A stretch of DNA of 64,000 nucleotides from positions 1-64,000 of the forward strand of contig NZ_UHIO01000001.1 in the NCBI RefSeq assembly GCF_900460315.1. The letters are read 5' to 3'. Shown piece after piece: positions 26,082-34,441 of this stretch. The first letter of the stretch is position 1. Each line of letters opens with the position of its first letter. The position numbers and the translations under genes were made by a program. A model generated the notes under the pieces. That model saw nothing but the letters and a program-made list of their open reading frames with translations. It had not been told where the DNA came from and did no database searches. Source of the stretch: Veillonella criceti. GTDB taxonomy: Bacteria > Bacillota > Negativicutes > Veillonellales > Veillonellaceae.

Positions 26082-27518
26082 TTGAAATTATTGCGTAATA
26101 AATATCGTTGGTTAGCCGTATTAGTAGCTTTGTGGACTCGTGGTGTTAGTTTTGTTATGGGGGCACCACCAGCTACTATAGATGTAACAACAACTAATTT
26201 TACTTCGCTACCAGTGGTATTGACGGAAGAAAAAGATACGCTTATTTTTTCAGATAGTCCAGAATATGTAAATAAAAATGGTGTATTAGCGGCAGGCACT
26301 GTAAATGGCACTGGCCGTGTTTATTTTTATCATGTAAATGAAATGCCTGAACCGCAAAAAATAGCGATTATTATGGAAAATACATCCAAGCAAATCGTTG
26401 ATGTAGTAATTCACCGTGAAGTGGTGACGAAACCAAATCGTGAATATTTTGTGGTTGGTAGTGAATTATCTCGAGAAGAGTTAGATACTCCCTATGTCTC
26501 CGCTAATCATACGTGGCAGGCAGCTGCACAAACAGAGCGGTCAGCGGTAGCGGCTGGGCTTATTAATGCTGAAACGAACAGTTCTAAATCTCAGCAAGAT
26601 ACTAATACGAAACAGACTAGCAAGGATGAAGGGCAGGGCTCTGTTGAGGGGGCTATTAAGCGAGATGAGCGTGGTGTAATCATCCCTGCTTGGCTTGATG
26701 ATACGTATAAGAATAGGCAAAAAGAGACCACTAAGGATAAAGAGGTATCTAAAGAAGAAAAAGTACAGCAAAAAGCTCGTTTAAAAGAGGCTGATAATTG
26801 GCGTAAGGAATGGTTACAACGTGAAAAAACACAGTCGAAAGGGAAACCGACCGCAATTGATTCATTTGCGTTAGCACCTAATGGTAAAAAAGCTGTTTTT
26901 ACTCAATTAGATACATTACCAATTCAGACGGATGATTTATTTTCAGGTATTTTAGATTTTACAGCGAGTGGGCCTGTCTTTGTGAAAGTATTAATGCTAC
27001 CTATTACGACACCGTCTTTGGGTGGTGCTGTGTTGGCGGATACTTTAGCTATGGATGAAGTGGCCTTGCGAGGTACTTATGTAGGCGCGCAACGACGGTT
27101 AACGCTTATGCAACCGTACGATAGTTCTTTAGGGCCAGCAGCGATTATGGTAGCAAATGACCGAGAAGATCCATTTGTAGCAGGGATTGATGAATTGACT
27201 GCGTCTACTATGGTTACGAACCGTGGCAACTATGGGGTTACCTATGAATTAACGATTCCTACTACAGGGCAACATGAGTTTGCCCTCTATATAAATCCGC
27301 TAGGTGGTGCTTATGCAGGTTCTTTTAAAGTGACTTATGATGGTCATACCGAAATATATAATGTACCTAGTGGGGCTAGATTGTTTTTAGGCAATGGAAC
27401 AACGGCTGATACACAGTATTTTGGTTCTTATAAAGCAGGTAAATTATTGCATATTCAATTCATACCTGCTGGCGCGTCTAATTTGCCAATTCAATTTTTA
27501 CTAGTGCCACAAAATTAA
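26082..27518 (+). CDS. Exported protein of unknown function, two beta-rich domains with a charged linker
   Basis: 478 residues from a TTG at 26082 that has an AGGAGG site. An ATG at 26058 in frame would place the signal peptide oddly. KLLRNKYRWLAVLVALWTRGVSFVMGA looks like a signal peptide. Residues ~35-150 are beta-rich (TEEKDTLIFSDSPEYVNKNG). Residues ~165-265 are very rich in Lys, Glu and Gln (for example KETTKDKEVSKEEKVQQKARLKE) and probably extended or coiled. Residues ~270-478 are again beta-rich. I recognise no family. It lies upstream of tonB on the same strand and may belong to the envelope or the iron/heme system. Confidence 0.75.
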   Translation: MKLLRNKYRWLAVLVALWTRGVSFVMGAPPATIDVTTTNFTSLPVVLTEEKDTLIFSDSPEYVNKNGVLAAGTVNGTGRVYFYHVNEMPEPQKIAIIMENTSKQIVDVVIHREVVTKPNREYFVVGSELSREELDTPYVSANHTWQAAAQTERSAVAAGLINAETNSSKSQQDTNTKQTSKDEGQGSVEGAIKRDERGVIIPAWLDDTYKNRQKETTKDKEVSKEEKVQQKARLKEADNWRKEWLQREKTQSKGKPTAIDSFALAPNGKKAVFTQLDTLPIQTDDLFSGILDFTASGPVFVKVLMLPITTPSLGGAVLADTLAMDEVALRGTYVGAQRRLTLMQPYDSSLGPAAIMVANDREDPFVAGIDELTASTMVTNRGNYGVTYELTIPTTGQHEFALYINPLGGAYAGSFKVTYDGHTEIYNVPSGARLFLGNGTTADTQYFGSYKAGKLLHIQFIPAGASNLPIQFLLVPQN

Positions 27519-27572
27519 GGAATGTGTCTTTAGCGGATAATAGCCTTGTTTTTTATTCAATTTAAAATGTCC

Positions 27573-27629
27573 TTTTGGAGCAGAATTGCAAACGTGTTCC
27601 TTGTTATCATTATTTTATTGAGGTATATT
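27573..27629 (+). promoter_or_regulatory. tonB promoter with an upstream motif shared with exbB
   Basis: TTGTTA (27601-27606), a 17-base spacer and TATATT (27624-27629) form a likely promoter, overlapped by the inverted repeat ATTGAG/CTCAAT. TTTTGGAG at 27573 lies exactly 28 bases before TTGTTATCATT. The same pair with the same 28-base offset occurs before exbB at 29815-29853. This suggests a common activator site, perhaps for the AraC regulator between them. Confidence 0.55.
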
Positions 27630-27698
27630 CTCAATAATACTTGTAGAAAAATGGAGTATATTTGATTTTTACAAGAATAGAAATAAAAGGTGGTAATA

Positions 27699-28460
27699 AT
27701 GGAACACGTTTTAACATGGAAAAAAGCAGTAATTGGCTCCGTTAGCTGTCATATTGTGGCAGGATTGGCCTTGGGCATCATTGGTTGGCATGTGAGTCAA
27801 ATGGCTGTAGAAGAGGCTTATGAGATTGATTTATCAATTCCATTGCAAGAAGAGCAGGAGATAAAAAAAACAGTGGAATTTCCTAAGCCCTTGGCAATGG
27901 ATGAGATGGTAAATCGTGTGACGGTGGCGACACAAAATGCTAACCCTAATGCAGGTGGTGGCGGTGGTGGCACTCCTTTGGCTACTCCAACACCAGTAGC
28001 GCCTGCTTCCGTAGTGGCTCCAGGGGCAGGTACAATGCCTATTCCCGGTGCTCGAGAGGGGAATCAAACATCCTTTAATGGATTAGGGACTGGCTATAAT
28101 ACAGAGGGCGGCACGGTAGGTGACGGCTTAGGTTCAGGCGAAGGATCTGGTGTTGGCTCTGGGAATGAAGCGGGTGTAGCACCAGGGGAACCTTTTGATA
28201 CGGATGGGTTTTGGAGTGCGGTAAATGCAAATAAAGCGTACCCGCCAATGGCTATTCGAAGAAATATTGAAGGGGATGTCACAGTAGAAGTTACATTAGA
28301 TAGTAGTGGTAACTTAGTAGCGGCTGATGTGGTATCTTCGTCTAATCGTTTATTAGCAGAGGCGGCTCTGAGTGCGGTACGGAGTGCTACGCCTTATAAT
28401 AATCCGACAGGGGAGAGCATTACAATTAGTGTACCGGTGAGTTTTAGATTGGCTGACTAA
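27699..28460 (+). CDS. tonB: TonB family energy transducer
   Basis: 253 residues from the ATG at 27699, which follows AGGTGG. A single N-terminal membrane helix (KAVIGSVSCHIVAGLALGIIGWHV) is followed by a periplasmic linker rich in Gly, Pro, Val and Thr (GGGGGGTPLATPTPV, then a Gly-Ser run). The C-terminal TonB domain begins near residue 180 (AYPPMAIRRNIEGDVTVEVTLDSSG, ending ITISVPVSFRL). It transmits proton-motive energy from ExbB-ExbD to outer-membrane receptors. exbB-exbD lie downstream past an AraC gene, and a receptor lies at 36074. Confidence 0.94.
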   Translation: MEHVLTWKKAVIGSVSCHIVAGLALGIIGWHVSQMAVEEAYEIDLSIPLQEEQEIKKTVEFPKPLAMDEMVNRVTVATQNANPNAGGGGGGTPLATPTPVAPASVVAPGAGTMPIPGAREGNQTSFNGLGTGYNTEGGTVGDGLGSGEGSGVGSGNEAGVAPGEPFDTDGFWSAVNANKAYPPMAIRRNIEGDVTVEVTLDSSGNLVAADVVSSSNRLLAEAALSAVRSATPYNNPTGESITISVPVSFRLAD

Positions 28461-28514
28461 GCCTTTGATGAAATATTGGCTAAGTAGCTAGTGTAGTTTA
28501 TAATATTTTTCTGA

Positions 28515-28557
28515 TTGACATGGTGTAATACTATGAATATAATGAAAATTGCTTTCA
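28515..28557 (+). promoter_or_regulatory. Consensus sigma-70 promoter with an overlapping Fur-box-like site
   Basis: TTGACA (28515-28520), a 17-base spacer and TATAAT (28538-28543) are a perfect consensus match. The adjoining TGAAAATTGCTTTCA (28543-28557) resembles a 7-1-7 Fur box (about 10 of 14 positions by my count) and would cover the transcription start. AATTGCT/AGCAATT (28549-28570) is an additional inverted repeat. Confidence 0.7.
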
Positions 28558-28658
28558 AAACAGCAATTATGTAAGTAACCTTTCTGTAAGTACAGATTTA
28601 TTTATATGACCAAAATGAGGTGGTATAAATATATGTACTAAGCAGGAAGGTTTTTTTA
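28550..28658 (+). ncRNA. Candidate small RNA or attenuated leader between tonB and the AraC gene
   Basis: A transcript from the consensus promoter would start near 28550 and run into a long hairpin. AACCTTTCTG (28577-28586) pairs with CAGGAAGGTT (28643-28652), extended inside by AGTACA/TGTACT and AT-rich pairs, and is followed by seven T. This gives an RNA of about 110 bases with no convincing ORF. It may be a free small RNA, an attenuator of the AraC gene 170 bases on, or merely the tonB terminator. Confidence 0.45.
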
Positions 28659-28826
28659 TTGCTATTTGTGTTGTTATAAAGATTGAATGATTTTGTGTAT
28701 GAAAGCATGTACGAAGATATGTATGAGAATATATATGAAATATACGTATTCTTTATCATATGATGTTCGTTATGTGGTGTGAAGTAGTAGGAATTAAAAA
28801 GTAAGTAGTAGGACGTAGGAGGGGCT

Positions 28827-29798
28827 ATGCAAGTATCGGAGTCAATTCGTGATCATATGCAGGATTCAGGTACGCAATTATTAGAAGTGTGGCAGAATCA
28901 AAAAATATATGAGCGTAAAGAGGCCTCAGGCCATGCGCGAATGATTAGTCGGTCTGTATTTGATGGGATAGATATTGTTTACAATGATGTAGTTATGGAA
29001 GAGATACATCATAATGCTAAACCGATAGCAGGGTTATTTGAAATTCATTTTTGTCAGGATGGGCGTATTGAGTGTTCATTTGAAAATGGGAAATGTTTGT
29101 ATATGAATGGTGGCGATATTTCATTAGGTTGGAAAAGTTGTGATTCGTTTCGCCATTCATCATATTTTCCAACTGGTTTTTACAAAGGGCTATCGCTAGC
29201 TGTATATGTACCGAAGGCACAGCTCGCTGTGGATGCTTTTGTAGGAAAAAATAGTATTGATTTAGAAGATATTTGCAATCGCTTTTGTGCAGAGGGTGAT
29301 TTTGGATTAGTTAAAGATACAGGTCGTTTAAAAGAGTTATTTATGGACTTATATAAAATTCCAGACTGCTTGCCGGATGTATATTTACGTGTAAAATGTG
29401 TGGAAATTTTTGTATTATTGGGCACATTAACAAGCGTTACAGATACTGAACGTATTTATTTTGAACGAGGCCAAGTGGATACCATTAAGCAAGTCCATGA
29501 TGAATTAATTGCTGATTTAGGCAATCATCATACGATTGAAGCCTTAGCTGAACGCCATCGTATTTCTATGACCGCTTTAAAGCGTTGTTTTAAGGGAGTG
29601 TATGGCATAACAATTTATCAATATGTGAAACGATGTCGTATGCGTTTGGCAGCTAAGGATTTAGTGGAATCCAATGACACGATTTTGTCGATTGCTAATC
29701 GTTGGGGCTATGAAAACGGTAGTAAGTTTTCAGGGGCCTTTAAACAGATTATGGGATGTAATCCACGAGAATATCGGATGAAAAATAAAATGTCCTAA
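28827..29798 (+). CDS. AraC-family transcriptional regulator (PchR-like)
   Basis: 323 residues with an AGGAGG site before the ATG. The C-terminal ~100 residues hold the double helix-turn-helix of AraC proteins (TIEALAERHRISMTALKRCFKGVYGITIYQYVKRCRMRLAAKDLV and ILSIANRWGYENGSKFSGAFKQIMGCNPREYR). The N-terminal part is a putative ligand domain. The layout resembles PchR/YbtA-type regulators of iron and siderophore uptake. It lies between tonB and exbB-exbD, and the paired motif before both transcription units is a candidate target. The ligand is unknown; heme or iron is a reasonable guess from context. Confidence 0.85.
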   Translation: MQVSESIRDHMQDSGTQLLEVWQNQKIYERKEASGHARMISRSVFDGIDIVYNDVVMEEIHHNAKPIAGLFEIHFCQDGRIECSFENGKCLYMNGGDISLGWKSCDSFRHSSYFPTGFYKGLSLAVYVPKAQLAVDAFVGKNSIDLEDICNRFCAEGDFGLVKDTGRLKELFMDLYKIPDCLPDVYLRVKCVEIFVLLGTLTSVTDTERIYFERGQVDTIKQVHDELIADLGNHHTIEALAERHRISMTALKRCFKGVYGITIYQYVKRCRMRLAAKDLVESNDTILSIANRWGYENGSKFSGAFKQIMGCNPREYRMKNKMS

Positions 29799-29814
29799 TG
29801 GATTGGAAAATTCA

Positions 29815-29853
29815 TTTTGGAGTAGTTAATTGAAATTAAGATTTGTTATCATT
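29815..29853 (+). promoter_or_regulatory. exbB upstream motif matching the tonB promoter region
   Basis: TTTTGGAG at 29815-29822 and TTGTTATCATT at 29843-29853, with the same 28-base offset as before tonB. A clear -10 box is not obvious after it. It lies between the AraC stop and the exbB start. Confidence 0.5.
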
Positions 29854-29926
29854 TATATTAGAGCAAGTGATCTTGCGCTGACAGTATAGCAATATACTCT
29901 AGTCAGTATTTGAGGAGGCTATTATA

Positions 29927-30544
29927 ATGGAAGGTGTAACCTATATTATTGATTTGTTTGTTACTGGTGGTTTAGTGATGTACCCATTGTTGATTCTCTC
30001 GTTGATTACGGTGGCGATAGGTATTGAGCGGTGGTACTTTTTCCGTTTAAACACTAAAGGCGGTCGAGGTTTTTCGCATGGTGTATACCATAGTGCTAAA
30101 CAAGCGGATTGGCACAGTGTTGATGAACTTTGCCAACAGTATCCACTAGCTATCAGTCGTGTGATTCATGCTGGATGCAGTAATCGAGAATCAGAACAAA
30201 CAATGAAAGGTGCCTTTATGGAGCAGATGACCTTTGAAATGTCGTCTTTTAAACAGTATTTAGATTTTTTAAGTGCTATCGTAACAGTGGCTCCTTTATT
30301 AGGTTTATTAGGTACTGTAACGGGCATGATTGGTACCTTTGGTGTCTTAGATAATGGTGGTGGGGCCGCTGCCATTACGGGGGGCATTGGCGAAGCGTTG
30401 ATTGCAACGGCGTCTGGACTATGTGTAGCGATTATCGCCTTTATTATTTATACTTACTTTACACATCGGTTAGATCAATTTGTTGTCCGCTCTGAAGAGC
30501 TTTGCTTAACTATGGTAAATGCTATGAAAAAGGAGTGGAATTAA
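29927..30544 (+). CDS. exbB: ExbB / MotA-TolQ-ExbB proton channel family protein
   Basis: 205 residues with an AGGAGG site. Three membrane helices are visible: near residues 10-30 (GGLVMYPLLILSLITVAIGIE), 110-140 (FLSAIVTVAPLLGLLGTVTGMI) and 150-180 (GGIGEALIATASGLCVAIIAFIIYTYF). The family signature APLLGLLGTVTGMIGTF is present. It forms the proton channel that energises TonB, together with ExbD. The exbD start follows immediately. Confidence 0.95.
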   Translation: MEGVTYIIDLFVTGGLVMYPLLILSLITVAIGIERWYFFRLNTKGGRGFSHGVYHSAKQADWHSVDELCQQYPLAISRVIHAGCSNRESEQTMKGAFMEQMTFEMSSFKQYLDFLSAIVTVAPLLGLLGTVTGMIGTFGVLDNGGGAAAITGGIGEALIATASGLCVAIIAFIIYTYFTHRLDQFVVRSEELCLTMVNAMKKEWN

Positions 30545-30949
30545 GTGATGTTTAAAGAATTTGGTATGAAGCGTAAGCCTACATTTATGATTGTTCCTAT
30601 GATAGATATCATCTTTTTCCTACTGGTATTTTTTATGATGAATAGCCTTCAAACCGTAGCGCAAAAATCGCTAGATGTACAATTGCCTAAAGCGCAAGCG
30701 GCAGTACAACAAAAACAAGTGCCTGTTATTATTACGCTTGATACAGCGGGGCATATTGTGATTGATGGGAAACCGCTTAGTTTTGACGATGCGAAAGGGA
30801 TATTGACGAATAAAGCGCAAGATAATCCGTCATTAGCTGTCGTGCTACAAGCTGATACGCGAGCTGCTCATGGACAAGTTGTAGCTATTATGGATATGGT
30901 CCGCAGTGCAGGAATTAAGAAGTTTTCCATTGGGGCCACCAACAAATGA
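30545..30949 (+). CDS. exbD: ExbD biopolymer transport protein
   Basis: 134 residues from the GTG, or 133 from the ATG one codon later. An N-terminal membrane helix follows KPTFMIVPMIDIIFFLLVFFMM and carries the conserved Asp needed for proton use. The periplasmic domain ends ADTRAAHGQVVAIMDMVRSAGIKKFSIG, typical of ExbD/TolR. It abuts exbB directly and is followed by hutW after 15 bases, so exbB, exbD and the heme genes probably form one operon. Confidence 0.94.
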   Translation: MMFKEFGMKRKPTFMIVPMIDIIFFLLVFFMMNSLQTVAQKSLDVQLPKAQAAVQQKQVPVIITLDTAGHIVIDGKPLSFDDAKGILTNKAQDNPSLAVVLQADTRAAHGQVVAIMDMVRSAGIKKFSIGATNK

Positions 30950-30964
30950 AAGGATAACTAATAC

Positions 30965-32461
30965 ATGATGAAACCAGAAACATTATTTGCAAAAATGTCT
31001 CCTCACAATCGAATTATGAAACTTGGACGTGAGACCAATAATCCTTTGATGGAGGCATTTGATGCTAAACGTGTTGTTCATGCTGGTTTAAACGGACGAC
31101 CTTTACAGCCACAGGAGGCACAAGCGACTTGGCAAGCGGTGATGGCTGAACTACCATTACAAGGACAATGGCAAACCGCGTATATTCATATACCTTTTTG
31201 TCAAACAAAGTGTTTGTATTGTGGGTTCTTTCAGAATGCAGCGAACCAATCAGCAGAAGATCGTTATATTGATTTATTGATTCAAGAATTAGAAAGTGAT
31301 GTGACACAGCGGCGGCTAAAAGAAGGACTTATTCAAGCTGTTTTTATTGGTGGCGGTACACCGACAGCTTTGTCAGCTCACAATGCTACGCGATTATTAC
31401 GAACCATTCGGAATTGTTTGCCATTAGCTAATGATTATGAATTGACATTGGAAGGGCGCATTAACGATGTGATACCTGAGAAGATGGAAGCTTGGTTTGC
31501 TAATGGTGTAAATCGTATGTCTTTAGGGGTACAATCGTTTCACACGAAGATTCGCCGTCAATTGGGGCGAATTGACGATCGAGCTACTATTTTAGAGCGA
31601 TTACGTCAAATAAAAGAGCATAATCAATGTTCCGTTGTAGTCGATTTAATTTATGGTTTACCTAATCAGACCCCTGAAAAGTGGCAAGAAGATTTAGAAC
31701 TGTTAGAAATGGCGCATATTGATGGTATGGATTTGTACCAACTTAATGTGTTTGAAAATAGTGATTTGAATACAGCGATTAAGAATGGCCTCATATCGCC
31801 GGCCGCTACGACACAAGAGCAGGCTGCTATGTATGCGCAAGCTAGAGCGTTTGTAGATACTTATAATTATAGTCGACTCAGTGCTTGTCATTGGAGTCGG
31901 ACGCCACGAGAGCGTAGTTTATATAATAGTATGGCTAAGCGAGGGTATCCGATGTTTCCTTTTGGTTGTGGTGCTGGTGGCAATGTAGGTGGCTATATGA
32001 CTATGTTACATCGTTCATTGGGCGCGTATGAGCAAATGGTAGAAGCGGGGCAAAAGCCATTTATGGTGCTAATGCAACAGTCGCCATTGCAAGAAATGGT
32101 TAATATTATTATAGATCAGTTAGAACATTGCTATTTTGATATACGACCTTTAATCGCTTATGATGAAAGGTTACATCAGTTAGAATGGCTTTATGAGCTT
32201 TGGTGTGACCGTGGTCTTTGTGAGCATAATGGCATTATGTATAAATTAACGATTGCTGGTGAATTTTGGCATGTTAATTTAACACAGACGACTATTGAGT
32301 TGGCGCAATATTTATTAACGGGCGAAGAGACAATGCTTCAAGAGCAGATTGCCGCTCAAAATAGTGCAGGTAAACCATCGGGGCATCCTCATGGTGTGTC
32401 AAAAGCATTTCATGGTCAGTCTCATAAGACTGGCGATACATCGGGGATGATTAAAGGGTAA
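30965..32461 (+). CDS. hutW: Heme-degrading radical-SAM methyltransferase, ChuW/HutW-like (anaerobilin synthase type)
   Basis: 498 residues. The radical-SAM cluster motif CX3CX2C is CQTKCLYC (Cys79, Cys83, Cys86), followed by FIGGGTPTAL, LTLEGRINDV and NRMSLGVQSFH, the pattern shared with HemN/HemW/HutW. Its place right after exbBD and before a heme-type ABC importer favours ChuW/HutW, which open heme without oxygen and release iron, over coproporphyrinogen dehydrogenase. The C-terminal part is a winged-helix-like HemN_C region. HemW remains an alternative because the core motifs are shared. Confidence 0.85.
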   Translation: MMKPETLFAKMSPHNRIMKLGRETNNPLMEAFDAKRVVHAGLNGRPLQPQEAQATWQAVMAELPLQGQWQTAYIHIPFCQTKCLYCGFFQNAANQSAEDRYIDLLIQELESDVTQRRLKEGLIQAVFIGGGTPTALSAHNATRLLRTIRNCLPLANDYELTLEGRINDVIPEKMEAWFANGVNRMSLGVQSFHTKIRRQLGRIDDRATILERLRQIKEHNQCSVVVDLIYGLPNQTPEKWQEDLELLEMAHIDGMDLYQLNVFENSDLNTAIKNGLISPAATTQEQAAMYAQARAFVDTYNYSRLSACHWSRTPRERSLYNSMAKRGYPMFPFGCGAGGNVGGYMTMLHRSLGAYEQMVEAGQKPFMVLMQQSPLQEMVNIIIDQLEHCYFDIRPLIAYDERLHQLEWLYELWCDRGLCEHNGIMYKLTIAGEFWHVNLTQTTIELAQYLLTGEETMLQEQIAAQNSAGKPSGHPHGVSKAFHGQSHKTGDTSGMIKG

Positions 32462-32475
32462 AGTGAGGTGATAGG

Positions 32476-33444
32476 TTGAAACGGTATATATTCGTTCCTG
32501 TAGTATTAGCTATCGTATGCGTGGTTGGTTTAGCGGTTTGGCTTACAGTAGGAACATCTTCCGCTTCAAGGGAAGCAACACGACAAGTAGTAGATGCAAT
32601 GGGAACGAATGTAACGATTCCTGTTCACCCCAAACGAGTTGTCATTTTAAATACGGCTAATTTAGATATGTATTATGCCGCTGGTGGTCAAGCTGTGGGA
32701 AAGCCTAAATCTTCGTATTATTCAAAGGAATTATTGGCGCTGACGAAAGAGGTTCCCTCGGTAGGGACGATTCATAGCCCTAATGTGGAAGCTATTATTG
32801 GTCTTAATCCTGATTTGGTCATTGGTTTAAATGTTCCTTTTAATACCAATTTACGCGGTATGTTAGCACAAGCAGATATTCCATTATATATTAATAATTT
32901 AAATACCTATGAAGATGTAGTGGGGGAATTACGCTTTTTTGGAGAGCTAACTGGTCAGTCCGCTGTTGCCGATGCAACGGCTAAGGCGACTAAGGCGAAC
33001 TATAATACATTAGTAGAGGGCGCTAAGACTAAAGTGGGACCGCGCACATTGATTATCTTTGGCGCACCTGGAAGTTTCAGTATGGCTACGAGCAACTCAT
33101 TTAGTGGCAATATATTAAAGCTGTTAGGTGGGCATAATATTGCTGATTTAGATACAAGGGTAGAGGGCGACTTCGTACCTTTGAGTATGGAGTATGTGAT
33201 CAAAACGGATCCAGAAGTTATATTCTTTATTAGTATGACACCGAAATCAGATAGTGTAGATGCTTTTAAACGAGAGATGCTTCTAAGTACAGCCTGGGCT
33301 GAGGTGAGTGCTGTTAAATCGCAACGAATATATTATTTGTCTGGTGGTTTATTTGCGGCTAATCCTGGTACACGGATTAGTGAAGCATTGACGATTATGT
33401 ATGATGATTTATACGGAAAGGAGGCAACGTATGTCGAGCCTTAA
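32476..33444 (+). CDS. hutB: Heme/iron ABC transporter, substrate-binding protein (HutB-like)
   Basis: 322 residues from a TTG start behind GAGGTGAT. An N-terminal hydrophobic signal (YIFVPVVLAIVCVVGLAVWLTV) has no lipobox Cys, so the protein is periplasmic or anchored. The fold is cluster-A/BtuF-like: RQVVDAMGTNVTIPVHPKRVVILN, then SVGTIHSPNVEAIIGLNPDLVIG and a C-terminal PGTRISEALTIM. It would deliver heme or an iron chelate to the permease. It overlaps the permease gene by 14 bases. Confidence 0.88.
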   Translation: MKRYIFVPVVLAIVCVVGLAVWLTVGTSSASREATRQVVDAMGTNVTIPVHPKRVVILNTANLDMYYAAGGQAVGKPKSSYYSKELLALTKEVPSVGTIHSPNVEAIIGLNPDLVIGLNVPFNTNLRGMLAQADIPLYINNLNTYEDVVGELRFFGELTGQSAVADATAKATKANYNTLVEGAKTKVGPRTLIIFGAPGSFSMATSNSFSGNILKLLGGHNIADLDTRVEGDFVPLSMEYVIKTDPEVIFFISMTPKSDSVDAFKREMLLSTAWAEVSAVKSQRIYYLSGGLFAANPGTRISEALTIMYDDLYGKEATYVEP

Positions 33445-34441
33445 CTTGACTGTGGATGGACGACAACGACGAAGAAGACTTACTTATTTAGGGGCTGGTC
33501 TTGCTCTTTTGTTTGTTGTAATTACTGGCTTTTTATATGGCGCAGTATCCATTACTTGGCAAGAAATGATAAGTGTAGTTCAAGGACAGGGGGCGGCTGA
33601 TACGGAGCGAATTCTTTATTATTTGCGATTGCCTCGCGTTATTTGTGCGGCCTTAGTGGGAATGAATTTAGCGTTAGCCGGTTGTATCTTACAAGGCGTC
33701 TTACATAATCCGTTGGCGGACCCAGGTATTATTGGGGTAACCGCTGGCGCTGGGGTAGCGGCTATGGCTGTTATGATTTTATCACCAGCGTTAACAATTT
33801 GGGTGCCCTTAGCAGCATTTGTAGGTGCTTTAGTTGCATTGGCGATTGTATTTCTATTAGCTTGGGACCGTGGCATTAATCCATTGCGTTTAATTTTAGC
33901 CGGCGTCGCAGTGGCGGCCTTTTTCGGCGGTGGTACGACAGCTTTATCTGTTATGTTTCCCGACCGGATTCAAGGGGTAGTCAATTGGTTGGCTGGTGGT
34001 TTTGCAGGGGCTCGTTGGTCCTATGTATGGATTATCTTACCTTATAGTATCTTAGGACTTTTGGGCGCTTTGTGGAATTATCGTAAATTAAATGCTTTAC
34101 AAATGGGCGAAGAAGTAGCGTTATCCTTAGGTATTAATTTAAAACAGACACGCATTATTTTAGTTGTATTGGCTGCTGTTCTAGCTGCTTCATCGGTTAG
34201 TGTAGCAGGGCTATTGGGCTTTGTAGGTTTAATTGTGCCTCATTTAATGCGATTAGTAGTAGGCTCTGATTTTGAATATTTATTGCCTGCTTCCGCTGTT
34301 TTTGGGGCGGCTTTGTTAGTTGGTGCCGATACATTTGCACGTACTATTTTCAGTCCTAATGAAATTCCGGTGGGGATTTTCTTATCCTTTTTAGGCGCTC
34401 CGTTCTTTTTATATTTATTGAAACGGAGGAGCCGCGGATGA
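33431..34441 (+). CDS. hutC: Heme/iron ABC transporter, permease (HutC-like, FecCD family)
   Basis: 336 residues from the ATG at 33431 behind AAAGGAGG; a longer in-frame start at 33401 has no such site. Many membrane helices and the FecCD signatures are visible: RLPRVICAALVGMNLALAGCILQGVLHNPLADPGIIGVTAGAG, GFVGLIVPHLMRLVVGSD and the final PNEIPVGIFLSFLGAPFFLYLL. It forms the inner-membrane channel. It shares ATGA with the ATPase gene downstream. Confidence 0.92.
   Translation: MSSLNLTVDGRQRRRRLTYLGAGLALLFVVITGFLYGAVSITWQEMISVVQGQGAADTERILYYLRLPRVICAALVGMNLALAGCILQGVLHNPLADPGIIGVTAGAGVAAMAVMILSPALTIWVPLAAFVGALVALAIVFLLAWDRGINPLRLILAGVAVAAFFGGGTTALSVMFPDRIQGVVNWLAGGFAGARWSYVWIILPYSILGLLGALWNYRKLNALQMGEEVALSLGINLKQTRIILVVLAAVLAASSVSVAGLLGFVGLIVPHLMRLVVGSDFEYLLPASAVFGAALLVGADTFARTIFSPNEIPVGIFLSFLGAPFFLYLLKRRSRG

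Noticed and set aside
30965-32461. Oxygen-independent coproporphyrinogen III dehydrogenase HemN
   Set aside because: Shared radical-SAM motifs fit, but the heme-uptake context and N-terminal extension favour ChuW/HutW.
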